Assembly (NCBI GenBank): GCA_934518555.1
Contig: CAKSXW010000061.1
Location: 1-11,934, forward strand
Source: an uncultured Faecalibacterium sp.
GTDB taxonomy: Bacteria; Bacillota; Clostridia; Oscillospirales; Ruminococcaceae
Reading direction: 5' to 3'
Length of the DNA stretch: 11,934 nt
Part shown: positions 1 through 6,660 of the stretch, piece by piece
Numbering within the stretch: the stretch's first letter is position 1
Layout of the letters: each line of letters starts with the position of its first letter
The notes under the pieces: model-generated
Database searches by the model: none
Seen by the model: only the letters and a program-made list of their open reading frames with translations
Told to the model about the DNA's origin: nothing
Program-made: the position numbers and the translations under genes

Positions 1-140
1 TGGATGCCTGCCAGCATCAGGGTAGACAGGGGGTAGTAGATCATAGGCTTGTCGTAGACCGGCAGCAGCTGTTTGCTAGTGACCATGGTCAACGGGTAAA
101 GCCGGGTGCCGGCACCGCCGGCGAGAATAATGCCTTTCAT
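1..140 (-). CDS. rmlA: Glucose-1-phosphate thymidylyltransferase, N-terminal part (cut by window edge)
   Basis: Only the first 46 codons are present; the gene runs off the left edge. The protein begins [18 protein letters not shown] and continues with [17 protein letters not shown]. This is the sugar-nucleotidyltransferase signature (GGxGTRL loop that binds the dTTP phosphates, followed by the K-Q-x-x-P motif) in the form typical of RmlA/RfbA. The family joins glucose-1-phosphate and dTTP to give dTDP-glucose, the first step of dTDP-L-rhamnose synthesis in the cytoplasm. The ATG at 138-140 is preceded by AAGGAG at a 10-nt spacing, which supports this start. It follows two glycosyltransferase genes, one of a rhamnosyltransferase-like type, so a role in a rhamnose-containing surface glycan fits. 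It has its own promoter region after a terminator, so it may head a separate rml operon to the left. Other dTDP-sugar pathways remain possible. Confidence 0.93.
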   Translation of the reverse strand, partial: MKGIILAGGAGTRLYPLTMVTSKQLLPVYDKPMIYYPLSTLMLAGI

Positions 141-182
141 ACTTGTGCACTCCTTTTTTCTCATAAAAAGATGTGCAGCTTA

Positions 183-211
183 ATTCAAAGCGGAGCTGCG
201 TCCGCTGTCAA
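183..211 (-). promoter_or_regulatory. Proximal promoter of rmlA
   Basis: On the minus strand a perfect -35 TTGACA (206-211) is followed after 17 nt by TTGAAT (183-188), a 4/6 match to the -10 consensus. The expected start of transcription is near 176, about 35 nt before the rmlA ATG. The spacer is almost entirely an inverted repeat, AGCGGA (189-194) and TCCGCT (201-206), which could be an operator. This is read from sequence only. Confidence 0.5.
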
Positions 212-217
212 CGATTT

Positions 218-242
218 CAGGGGCTGCTCCCCTGCCCAGGGG
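218..242. promoter_or_regulatory. Three-arm inverted repeat upstream of rmlA
   Basis: CAGGGG (218-223), CCCCTG (229-234) and CAGGGG (237-242) lie in a row, so the middle arm can pair with either neighbour but not both. It sits between the two candidate rmlA promoters. If the distal promoter is active, this segment would be in the leader RNA and could switch between two hairpins. If not, it may be a protein-binding site. Its function is unknown. Confidence 0.4.
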
Positions 243-266
243 CAAAAGAGGATAACAGCTCACTTT

Positions 267-295
267 ATTTTACTATCAATTCACGCAAAATGCAA
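267..295 (-). promoter_or_regulatory. Candidate distal promoter of rmlA
   Basis: On the minus strand TTGCAT (290-295) and TAAAAT (267-272) are separated by 17 nt in an AT-rich stretch directly downstream of the terminator of the preceding gene. The -10 matches 5/6 and the -35 only 3/6. A transcript from here would have a leader of roughly 120 nt before rmlA. Confidence 0.4.
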
Positions 296-301
296 GAGGC
301 G

Positions 302-344
302 AAAAAGGCAGAAAGCGGCGTACCTACGGCACACCGCTTTCTGC
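302..344 (-). terminator. Rho-independent terminator of the GT2 genes
   Basis: On the minus strand GCAGAAAGCGG and CCGCTTTCTGC form a perfect 11-bp stem (334-344 with 308-318). The loop region can pair further (GTGCC with GGTAC), and a T5 run (302-306) follows one base after the stem. It lies 30 nt past the stop codon of the GT2 gene, so it ends the glycosyltransferase transcript before rmlA. Confidence 0.9.
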
Positions 345-373
345 AGATCAAAAACAATATTTTTCGCTCCCAC

Positions 374-1165
374 TCACCAGGCAAAGCCCCACTTGGAAAA
401 ATACCGCAGCAGGCTCCGCAGCTGCCACAAAAAGGGCCGCAGGCTGCGGTGGGCCGCCCGATGCCAGGCATGGACAGCGGTATACTGGGGCACCAGGTAC
501 GCCTGGCCCTTGGTACGCATCTTCTGGGTCAGGTCGGCGTCCTCCACATACATAAAGTAGTGCTCGTCAAAGCCCCCCACCGCCCGGAAGGCCTCGGTTT
601 CCACCGCCGAAAAGCTGCCGGTGCAAAACTCGATCTCGGTAGGCTGGGTCAGGTCCTTGTCTGCCATCAGATAGCGGTCATTGTACTTTGCCCAAAAATG
701 CAGGCAAGGCAGCTGACGGTAGGCCATGGCCCGGACACTGCACCGGCGCAAAGGCAGCTGCTGCGGCTGCCCGTCCGGGAAGGTCAGGGTCGGCCGGGCC
801 ATTACCACGCCGGGGTGCTGCACCATCCAGTCTGCCAGGTCACTGAGGGTGTCTGCGGTCAGCTGGATATCCGGGTTCAGGATAAAATGCACCCGGCTGT
901 GCAGCAGGGACAGCACCGTGTTGTGTCCGGTGCCAAAGCCACCGTTTTCCAGCCGGCAAAGCACCTCCACCTTCTGGTTCGGCCCCACCGGAAGGGTGCC
1001 GTCCTTGGCAGCCGCTGCCAGACGCTGGCCGCTGCCGTCGGGGCTGGCGTTGTCCACCAGATACAAGGTCAGGGGGTAGCGGCAGGTGTGCTCCAGCACG
1101 GTACGGGCCGCCTGCAGTGCCTCCTCTGCCCCATTATAAACTACGATACAAGCCGAAAGCTCCAC
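374..1165 (-). CDS. Family 2 glycosyltransferase, WbbL/rhamnosyltransferase-like
   Basis: A 263-residue GT-A fold enzyme that should transfer a sugar from a nucleotide donor to a growing surface glycan at the cytoplasmic face of the membrane. It opens with the nucleotide-binding strand SACIVVYN (4-11), then VDNAS (37-41), an NPD motif at 97-99 in the place of the metal-binding DxD, and the acceptor-side motif GGFDEHYFMYVEDAD (EDAD at 208-211, with the probable catalytic acid). The VDNAS-to-EDAD pattern is that of the WbbL group, which includes many rhamnosyltransferases; donor and acceptor cannot be read from sequence. I chose the GTG at 1163-1165 because GGAGGA lies 6 nt upstream; an in-frame TTG at 1187-1189 would add 8 residues but starts inside a hairpin. 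There is no transmembrane segment. It lies 64 nt after the dual-domain glycosyltransferase and is probably cotranscribed with it, and it ends at a strong terminator. Confidence 0.9.
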   Translation of the reverse strand: MELSACIVVYNGAEEALQAARTVLEHTCRYPLTLYLVDNASPDGSGQRLAAAAKDGTLPVGPNQKVEVLCRLENGGFGTGHNTVLSLLHSRVHFILNPDIQLTADTLSDLADWMVQHPGVVMARPTLTFPDGQPQQLPLRRCSVRAMAYRQLPCLHFWAKYNDRYLMADKDLTQPTEIEFCTGSFSAVETEAFRAVGGFDEHYFMYVEDADLTQKMRTKGQAYLVPQYTAVHAWHRAAHRSLRPFLWQLRSLLRYFSKWGFAW

Positions 1166-1171
1166 CAGGTC

Positions 1172-1177
1172 TCCTCC
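1172..1177 (-). promoter_or_regulatory. Ribosome binding site that sets a GTG start
   Basis: GGAGGA on the minus strand lies 6 nt before the GTG at 1163-1165 and inside the longer reading frame that begins at TTG 1189. The good spacing favours the GTG as the real start. Confidence 0.65.
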
Positions 1178-1191
1178 GTTTCCAATCAAAA

Positions 1192-1211
1192 GCTCCCCCT
1201 TCCGGGGGAGC
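1192..1211 (-). terminator. Hairpin between the two glycosyltransferase genes
   Basis: GCTCCCCC (1192-1199) and GGGGGAGC (1204-1211) form a perfect 8-bp stem with a 4-nt loop. On the minus strand four T residues follow, so it could act as a weak terminator or attenuator, or as an mRNA-stabilising 3' end for the upstream gene. The arms are nearly the same as those of the 9455-9475 hairpin in the repeat element between parE and parC, so it may be a remnant of that repeat family. Confidence 0.55.
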
Positions 1212-1229
1212 AGGCCCTGCCCCGGGGCA

Positions 1230-3650
1230 TTACTCCAGGGGCTTGATGTCGAAGGTAAAGTCCTCCTTCATCAGGTCAAAGTTCGGGTTCAGGCAGGGGT
1301 CTCCTGCTGCCAGCTGCTTGGCCCAACGCTGCTGGAACCGCTGCACCTCCGACTCAAACCGCTTGCGCTTGACCGGGTTCTCGTCCAGGCCCCGGCTCTT
1401 GCTCTCGTAGTGGTACAGCTGGGCAAAGGGGGTAAAGACGTTGGTATAGCCAGCCTCCCGGACCCGGACGCAGAAATCCACATCGTTGAAGGCCACGGCA
1501 AAGCTCTCGTCCAGGCCTCCCACCTGATCGTAGACCTCCTTGCGTACCATCAGGCAGGCGGCGGTAACGGCGTACACATCCTGGGCATAGACCAGGCGGC
1601 CCATGTACCCCGGGTGCCCCACAGGGAAGTTCTTGTGCATGTGGGCGGCCAGGGTCAGGTAGCCAAAGCCGATGCCAGCGTGCTGGATGGTGTTGTCCGG
1701 GTACAGCAGCTTGACGCCTACGCAGCCCACCCGGTGCTGCTGGGCGTACATCATCATCTCCTGGATCCACCGGGGGGTGATGACCTCTGTATCGTTGTTC
1801 AGCAGCAGCAGATACTCTCCAGTGGCAGCCTTGGCTCCAAAGTTGTTCAGGGCACTGTAGTTGAAGCCGGTGCCCTTCCAGTACAGCACACGCAGGTTAT
1901 CCGGGTGCTCCCGCTGCAGCTGCTCGTAATAACGGAAGGTAGCTTCTTCCTTGCTGTTGTTCTCGATGATCAGGATCTCAAAATCCGAGTAGGTGGTCTT
2001 GCTGTAGATGGATTCCACGCAGGTACGCAGATCTGAAGCGTGGTCGCAGCTGGGGATCAGGATGCTTACCCGGCCGGGCTTGGTGATGGTGTAATCCGTC
2101 TTGTAAAAGCCCGGGGTATTGGGGATCATGGACACATCGTCCACCGGCACCCCCACACGCTGGTAATGGGCTCGCAGGGCCTTCATGGCAGCTTCCAGAC
2201 AGTACATTTTGGCCGAAATATTACTGGCCACACTGGTGGGGCTGGCACGCCAGTAGTACAGCAGGTGGGGCACATGGACAATCTTTTTGGCCTGCTCCGT
2301 CAGCCGCAGGTACAGGTCGTAATCCTGGCTGCCGTTGAACTCTGCCCGTTCGTCGCCGCCCACCTGGGCCAGCAGCTGGGCACTGAACACGCTGAGGTGG
2401 CAGATGTAGTTGTTGGAGCGCAGGTTGTCCAGCATATAATCGGGCTTGAAGTGATACACCGTCAGGTGGTCCACGTCTCCCTCAAAGGTCACCTCGTCGG
2501 TGTACACAAAGTCGGCTCCCTGCTGGGCAATGGCCTGGGCCACATACCACAGGGCACAGGGGTGCAGGATATCATCGTGGTCCAGCAGGGCGATGTACTG
2601 GCCCTGGACCATGGCAAAGCCCTGGTTGGTGTTGCCGGCAATGCCCTCGTTCTTTTCCAGCTTCTGGTAGCGGATACGGGGGTCGGCAGCGGCTCGCTGC
2701 AGCACCGTCTGGCCCACCGTCTCATCCTGCCCGGCGTCCACCATGCACAGCTCCCAGTTGCGGTAGCTCTGGTTCTGCACCGAGTCCAGCAGCTCCACCA
2801 GGAACTGCTGGGGGGTGTTGTACAAAGGCACCACGATGCTGATAAGGGGAGCCTGGGGCTGGTTGGCCGCCTGGTCCACCAGCAGCTCCGGGGTGGCAAA
2901 GTGGTCGGCAGGCATGGCCTTGCCCGGGAACAGCCGGGCATATTCCTTCCGGGCCTTGGCCTGGGCCCGGAGGCCGGAGATGCCTACCCGGCGCAGGGTG
3001 GCCAAAAATACGAACAGGGGGAAGGTGTGCCACAGCTGGCGGCCCTTGCTGACCAGATACCGCATGGGCCAGGTCATCTTCCAGAACCGGGACTGGGTGA
3101 CCCCGTCCAGGGTCTTTTCCAGGTCCTGCTCATGGCTGCGGCTCAGGGAAAGGTCGCTCCGCAGCCGCTCCAGCTGCCGGTTCTGCTCCTCTACTGCCCG
3201 TTCTGCCAGCTGGGTCCGCTCCCGCAGAGCATCCAGTTCTTCCTCATAGCACACGGCCTGCTCCCCGGCTGCCGGGGCAGCGGCCTTGCAGTACAGGGCC
3301 GTCTGGGGCCCACGGCCCCGGCTGCGCCAGGTAAAATCCCGGTACAGGCCCTGCTCTGCCAGCTTTTTGGCGCAGGAGGCCAGGGCGGTCTCCTGGCTGC
3401 ATACCAGCAGCACCTGGTCTGCCAGCACCTCCGGCAGCTCCATCCACTCCGGGTCTACCAGCACCTGCAGTGCCGGTGCCTGGCCCTCCTGGGGCTGCCG
3501 GACACCGGCCCCCTCCAGGGCCTGCTGCAGCTGCCCCAGGCCCCCCAGCACCGTTGCACTGTCAGGGCTCAGCTCCCGGCGGATGCGCTGGGCCAGCTCC
3601 CGGGCCTGTTCTGTTTTGTTTCGATTCTCGTTTTCCCGTTCCAACTCCAT
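1230..3650 (-). CDS. Dual-domain family 2 glycosyltransferase
   Basis: An 806-residue soluble protein with two GT-A domains, probably adding two sugars of a surface polysaccharide. Residues 1-135 are an unassigned domain. Residues 136-183 are charged and heptad-like (probably coiled coil) and end in a Q-S-x-x-W-K-x-T segment that commonly precedes such domains. The first GT2 domain starts with APLISIVVPLYN (268-279), has LDHDD (DHDD 357-360) as the metal site and SQDYDLYLR (441-449). The second starts at about 527 (VSILIPS), has NNDTE (618-622) and FNDVDF (721-726). Both DxD-type motifs are intact, so both domains look active. I chose the ATG at 3648-3650, which has GGAG at a 7-nt spacing; the ATG at 3699-3701 would add 17 residues but has no ribosome binding site. 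It follows the SpoIID-like gene by 148 nt, with a promoter candidate in between. Donor and acceptor are unknown. Confidence 0.92.
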   Translation of the reverse strand: MELERENENRNKTEQARELAQRIRRELSPDSATVLGGLGQLQQALEGAGVRQPQEGQAPALQVLVDPEWMELPEVLADQVLLVCSQETALASCAKKLAEQGLYRDFTWRSRGRGPQTALYCKAAAPAAGEQAVCYEEELDALRERTQLAERAVEEQNRQLERLRSDLSLSRSHEQDLEKTLDGVTQSRFWKMTWPMRYLVSKGRQLWHTFPLFVFLATLRRVGISGLRAQAKARKEYARLFPGKAMPADHFATPELLVDQAANQPQAPLISIVVPLYNTPQQFLVELLDSVQNQSYRNWELCMVDAGQDETVGQTVLQRAAADPRIRYQKLEKNEGIAGNTNQGFAMVQGQYIALLDHDDILHPCALWYVAQAIAQQGADFVYTDEVTFEGDVDHLTVYHFKPDYMLDNLRSNNYICHLSVFSAQLLAQVGGDERAEFNGSQDYDLYLRLTEQAKKIVHVPHLLYYWRASPTSVASNISAKMYCLEAAMKALRAHYQRVGVPVDDVSMIPNTPGFYKTDYTITKPGRVSILIPSCDHASDLRTCVESIYSKTTYSDFEILIIENNSKEEATFRYYEQLQREHPDNLRVLYWKGTGFNYSALNNFGAKAATGEYLLLLNNDTEVITPRWIQEMMMYAQQHRVGCVGVKLLYPDNTIQHAGIGFGYLTLAAHMHKNFPVGHPGYMGRLVYAQDVYAVTAACLMVRKEVYDQVGGLDESFAVAFNDVDFCVRVREAGYTNVFTPFAQLYHYESKSRGLDENPVKRKRFESEVQRFQQRWAKQLAAGDPCLNPNFDLMKEDFTFDIKPLE

Positions 3651-3656
3651 GCCGAT

Positions 3657-3661
3657 TCTCC
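3657..3661 (-). promoter_or_regulatory. Ribosome binding site that sets the start of the dual GT2 gene
   Basis: GGAGA on the minus strand lies at a normal distance before the ATG at 3648-3650. No comparable site lies before the upstream in-frame ATG at 3699-3701, where the sequence reads CTCCTGCGCCGG. Confidence 0.6.
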
Positions 3662-3736
3662 ATTTCTCGGGGATGCATTTATTCCATTCTCTCTGCGTCA
3701 TCCGGCGCAGGAGCGTTTCTTTTTCCCGTTCAGGGC

Positions 3737-3782
3737 ATTATAAGCCCCGGGATAGTATACCAAATCCCACTGGGTTTGAGAA
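3737..3782 (-). promoter_or_regulatory. Candidate promoter of the dual GT2 gene
   Basis: On the minus strand TTCTCA (3777-3782) and TATACT (3754-3759) are 17 nt apart, and TGG directly before the -10 makes it an extended -10. A second perfect TATAAT lies just downstream (3737-3742), flanked by GGGC and GCCC, without a good -35. No clear terminator of the SpoIID-like gene precedes it, so read-through from that gene is possible. Confidence 0.45.
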
Positions 3783-3798
3783 GCAATTCCCAAAATTT

Positions 3799-4881
3799 TT
3801 ACCCAAACAGCCCTCGCAGCCAGCCAAACAGGCCGCTGCGGCTGCCGCCCTGGCTGGTAATGGATGCCCCAGGGTAGTAGTGCTTCAGGATGCTCTTGTA
3901 GCCCATGTGCTTTTCTGCTGCGTAGCCCACAGCACCGCACTGGCTCATGCCCACCCCGTGGCCAAAGCCGTAGTAGGTCATGCAGGGGGTGCCGTTCTCG
4001 TCGGTGCCAAAGTCGAAGCAGTACCGGGAGGAAACGAACTGGCCGATGTACCGGTACCGCTTGCCGTTGGACACAAAGGTGTCGTACAGCACATAGCCCC
4101 CCAGGCTCTTGTGGGTGGTGTCGGCCTCCCGGTAAGCCTCCCCGGTGCGGCTGTCGTTGTATTCCACATAGGTGTAGTCCTTGCCGATGCACCGCTGCAG
4201 CAGCTGATGATACTGCTGCTCATAGGGGCTTTCCACGCTTTGCAGATAGGGCACCTCGGTGCCCCAGGCGTCCCGGCTGGCGCAGGTGCCGTACACCCCG
4301 GTCTGGGTGTTGTAGCCGGCACTGGCAGACCACACGGCATCGCAGACGCTGCCGTTATAGGTCAGCACCTCATTTTTTACCGGTTCCACCGCCTTGCGGA
4401 TGGCCTCCCGGGCGGAGGCAGGGATGTTTTCCACCGGGGTGTACACCAGGGCGTTGGTGGAGGAGCCGTACTGCTTGTGGTACTCCAGATAGGAGTGGAT
4501 GGCCACCGCCTGGGCCTTCCAGGCCTGCTGGGCGGCACTGTCACTGACATAGCTGCCAATGGAGCCCAGCTCCGTGTAGGTGATGCCCACCAGGCAGTCC
4601 ACCAGGTCCAGGGTCACGTTCTTTTTCAGGCCCTGGCCCTTGATGTTCAGGTAGGGCATGGTGATCTTGCTGCCGGAGCCAAAGAACCAGCTGAGGCAGT
4701 TTTCCTCCTCTGCCGGGATCAGGGTGGTGTTGGCACCCCCCAGGGTCGTGCCCCCGGAGGCCGGAGCCTCCCCAGCGGCAGAGGCCGCCGGAGCACACAG
4801 ACAAAGCACCAAGGCCAGCACCAAGGCTGCCGCCCGGCGTCCAAACGCTTGCAGTGGTTTCAAAGTGATTCCTCCATTCAT
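3799..4881 (-). CDS. Secreted SpoIID/LytB-domain protein
   Basis: A 360-residue protein with an N-terminal signal peptide: basic GRR at 14-16, then a hydrophobic run AAALVLALVLCLCA and a probable cleavage after ASA (33-35). The SpoIID/LytB domain follows. E104 in GITYTEL lines up with the catalytic glutamate of SpoIID, KAQAVAIHSYLEYH matches the family's KAQAVAARTY segment, and GHGVGMSQCGA (307-317) is the family hallmark. SpoIID is a lytic transglycosylase that cleaves glycan strands stripped of peptide stems, so a role in wall remodelling outside the membrane is likely. This protein is not necessarily the sporulation enzyme: no spoIIP, spoIIM or spoIIQ is nearby, and its neighbours make surface glycans. 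I chose the ATG at 4879-4881 with GAGGGA upstream; a TTG at 4861-4863 preceded by GGAGG at 7 nt is a serious alternative and leaves the signal peptide intact. Confidence 0.88.
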   Translation of the reverse strand: MNGGITLKPLQAFGRRAAALVLALVLCLCAPAASAAGEAPASGGTTLGGANTTLIPAEEENCLSWFFGSGSKITMPYLNIKGQGLKKNVTLDLVDCLVGITYTELGSIGSYVSDSAAQQAWKAQAVAIHSYLEYHKQYGSSTNALVYTPVENIPASAREAIRKAVEPVKNEVLTYNGSVCDAVWSASAGYNTQTGVYGTCASRDAWGTEVPYLQSVESPYEQQYHQLLQRCIGKDYTYVEYNDSRTGEAYREADTTHKSLGGYVLYDTFVSNGKRYRYIGQFVSSRYCFDFGTDENGTPCMTYYGFGHGVGMSQCGAVGYAAEKHMGYKSILKHYYPGASITSQGGSRSGLFGWLRGLFG

Positions 4882-4911
4882 GTTCCATCCCTCGCAATGG
4901 TTATTTGTTTT

Positions 4912-4940
4912 AGTGTAGCACAGCACAGGGCCCCGGGCAA
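4912..4940 (-). promoter_or_regulatory. Promoter of the SpoIID-like gene
   Basis: On the minus strand TTGCCC (4935-4940) and TACACT (4912-4917) are 17 nt apart, with TGC directly before the -10 (extended -10). Transcription should start near 4905, about 24 nt before the ATG. The gene lies behind the strong glyS terminator, so it needs its own promoter. Confidence 0.55.
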
Positions 4941-4974
4941 GGACTGCAGTTGGTTTTTTGCCCCCGGAGGCCGC

Positions 4975-5015
4975 AAAAAAGGCACCTGCCTGCATCCGGG
5001 ATGCAGGCAGGTGCC
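4975..5015 (-). terminator. Rho-independent terminator of glyS
   Basis: The arms at 4981-4996 and 5000-5015 form a perfect 16-bp stem with a 3-nt loop. On the minus strand a run of six T residues (4975-4980) follows directly. It lies 29 nt past the glyS stop codon. The T run is also one arm of a second inverted repeat, TTTTTTGC (4954-4961) and GCAAAAAA (4973-4980). Confidence 0.96.
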
Positions 5016-5044
5016 TGAAAAATCGGGTTCTGTGCCCAGGGGGA

Positions 5045-6466
5045 TCAGAACTGGATCTTGCTCTCGATGTAGTTCTTCAGCTCTGCAATGGGCATACGGA
5101 CCTGCTCCATGGTATCACGGTCACGGACGGTGACGCAGTTGTCGGCAGCGATGCCCTTGGCCTCGTCGCCCACGGTGTCAAAGTCCACGGTGATGCAGTA
5201 CGGGGTGCCGATCTCGTCCTCACGGCGGTAACGCTTGCCGATGGAACCGGTATCGTCGTAGTCCACCATAAAGTACTTGCTCAGCTCGTTGCGGATTTCC
5301 ATGGCCTTGTCGCCCAGCTTTTTGCTCAGGGGCAGCACAGCGCACTTGTAGGGAGCCAGAGCCGGATGCAGGTGCAGCACGGTGCGGATATCCTCCTTGC
5401 CCTTGCTGTCGGTGAGGTGCTCCTCATCGTAAGCCTCGCACAGGAAGGCCAGAGCCACACGGTCGCAGCCCAGAGAGGGCTCGATGACGTAGGGCACATA
5501 GTGCTCGTTGGTCTCGCTGTCAAAGTACTCCAGGCTCTTGCCGGAGGCCTCCTGGTGACGGGTCAGGTCGTAGTTGGTGCGGTCGGCAATGCCCCACAGC
5601 TCGCCCCAATCGGTGAACGGGAAGGCGTACTCGATATCGGTGGTGGCACGGCTGTAGAAGGCCAGCTCTGCAGGCTCGTGGTCACGCAGGCGCAGGTGCT
5701 CCTTTTTGATGCCCAGGCTCAGCAGCCAGTTCTCGCAGTAATCCTTCCAGTAAGCAAACCACTCCAGGTCGGTGCCGGGCTTGCAGAAGAACTCGCACTC
5801 CATCTGCTCGAACTCACGGGTACGGAAGGTGAAGTTGCCCGGGGTGATCTCGTTGCGGAAGGCCTTGCCCACCTGGCAAACGCCAAAGGGCAGCTTGCGG
5901 CGGGTGGTGCGCTGGATGTTGGCAAAGTTCACAAAGATGCCCTGGGCAGTCTCCGGACGCAGGTAGCAGGTGGAGGAGCTGTCCTCGGTAACGCCGATGG
6001 CGGTCTTGAACATCAGGTTGAACTTGCGGATGGGGGTAAAGTCGTGCTTGCCGCAAACAGGGCAGACGATGTCCTGGTGCTCTGCAATGAAAGCATCCAT
6101 CTCGTCAAAGCTCATGGCGTCCACGTTCACCTCAGGGTGCTCCTCACCGATGAGCTTATCGGCACGATGCCGGGCCTTGCAGGCACGGCAGTCCAGCAGG
6201 GGGTCCGAGAAGCTGGACACATGGCCGGTGGTCACCCAGGTCTGGGGGTTCATGATGATGGCAGCATCCAGGCCCACGTTGTAGGGGCTCTCCTGCACAA
6301 ACTTTTTCAGCCAAGCCTTCTTGACGTTGTTCTTGAACTCCACGCCCAGGGGGCCGTAGTCCCAGCTGTTGGCCAGACCGCCGTAGATCTCGGAACCGGG
6401 GAACACATATCCACGGTTCTTGCAGAGACTGACGATCATATCAAGGGTCTTTTCACTCTGTTCCAT
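5045..6466 (-). CDS. glyS: Glycyl-tRNA synthetase (single-chain, class II)
   Basis: A 473-residue cytoplasmic enzyme that charges tRNA-Gly with glycine using ATP (EC 6.1.1.14). It is the dimeric single-chain type, not the two-subunit GlyQ/GlyS type. Visible features are the N-terminal [11 protein letters not shown] segment; two CxxC pairs (C93/C96 and C135/C138) that probably bind zinc; RPETAQG (170-176); class II motif 2 with FRNE (203-206); motif 3 [10 protein letters not shown]; and a C-terminal anticodon-binding domain beginning near [15 protein letters not shown]. The length is normal for the family. The ATG at 6464-6466 has AAAGGA at a 9-nt spacing. It has its own promoter, a leader with a stable hairpin and a strong terminator, so it is probably a single-gene transcript. 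Confidence 0.98.
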   Translation of the reverse strand: MEQSEKTLDMIVSLCKNRGYVFPGSEIYGGLANSWDYGPLGVEFKNNVKKAWLKKFVQESPYNVGLDAAIIMNPQTWVTTGHVSSFSDPLLDCRACKARHRADKLIGEEHPEVNVDAMSFDEMDAFIAEHQDIVCPVCGKHDFTPIRKFNLMFKTAIGVTEDSSSTCYLRPETAQGIFVNFANIQRTTRRKLPFGVCQVGKAFRNEITPGNFTFRTREFEQMECEFFCKPGTDLEWFAYWKDYCENWLLSLGIKKEHLRLRDHEPAELAFYSRATTDIEYAFPFTDWGELWGIADRTNYDLTRHQEASGKSLEYFDSETNEHYVPYVIEPSLGCDRVALAFLCEAYDEEHLTDSKGKEDIRTVLHLHPALAPYKCAVLPLSKKLGDKAMEIRNELSKYFMVDYDDTGSIGKRYRREDEIGTPYCITVDFDTVGDEAKGIAADNCVTVRDRDTMEQVRMPIAELKNYIESKIQF

Positions 6467-6516
6467 TGTAGTACATCCTTTCCGTCCGCGGCTGGTTTGC
6501 CGTGTCGTATCCTATT

Positions 6517-6564
6517 GTGTCCCGGCGGCTTTCCCCACCGCCAGGCGTGCCGCCGGGAAAACAC
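6517..6564 (-). promoter_or_regulatory. Stable hairpin in the glyS leader
   Basis: CCCGGCGGC and GCCGCCGGG pair perfectly (6521-6529 with 6549-6557). After a 3-nt bulge, GTGT and ACAC (6517-6520 with 6561-6564) extend the stem to 13 bp. The 19-nt loop can pair inside itself. It lies within the predicted 5' untranslated region, about 50 nt before the glyS start. There is no T run after it and no T-box hallmark, so it is not a classical tRNA-sensing terminator; its role is unknown. Confidence 0.55.
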
Positions 6565-6580
6565 GGGGCACAGTACCCTT

Positions 6581-6609
6581 ACTGTACCATGTTTTGCCCA
6601 GCTTGTAAA
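6581..6609 (-). promoter_or_regulatory. Promoter of glyS
   Basis: On the minus strand TTTACA (6604-6609) and TACAGT (6581-6586) are separated by exactly 17 nt, matching the consensus 5/6 and 4/6. The expected start is near 6574, which gives a leader of about 108 nt. The -10 lies inside a small dyad, ACAGTA-CCCT-TACTGT, that could affect promoter opening or bind a regulator. Confidence 0.6.
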
Positions 6610-6610
6610 G

Positions 6611-6649
6611 CCAAAGCCCGGTTTCTGTCCGTTTTACCGGAGGTTTTGG
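6611..6649 (-). terminator. Possible weak terminator of the parE-parC-rlmH operon
   Basis: On the minus strand CCAAA and TTTGG, then CCGGT and ACCGG, form a two-part stem separated by an internal loop, followed by CTTTACA. The T run is short, so termination would be partial at best, and some transcripts may read into glyS. It is the only hairpin candidate between rlmH and the glyS promoter. Confidence 0.35.
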
Positions 6650-6660
6650 GGCCAAAGGGG

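Noticed and set aside
1166..1189. TTG start adding 8 residues to the GT2 gene
   Set aside because: The TTG lies directly behind a stable hairpin with too short a spacing to its purine run, while GTG 1165 has GGAGGA at 6 nt.
173..1246. Long open frame on the plus strand opposite the GT2 gene
   Set aside because: It lies antisense to a gene with clear family motifs, has no ribosome binding site, crosses a terminator and shows no recognisable domain. The same holds for the other long plus-strand frames at 2040-3743, 3286-5133, 4958-6706, 7766-9424 and 9476-11644.
4882..4995. N-terminal extension of the SpoIID-like protein
   Set aside because: It would begin inside the glyS terminator, run across the promoter and bury the signal peptide 38 residues inside the protein.
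6467..6574. T-box riboswitch in front of glyS
   Set aside because: The leader is too short, and neither the conserved T-box sequence nor an antiterminator/terminator pair is present.
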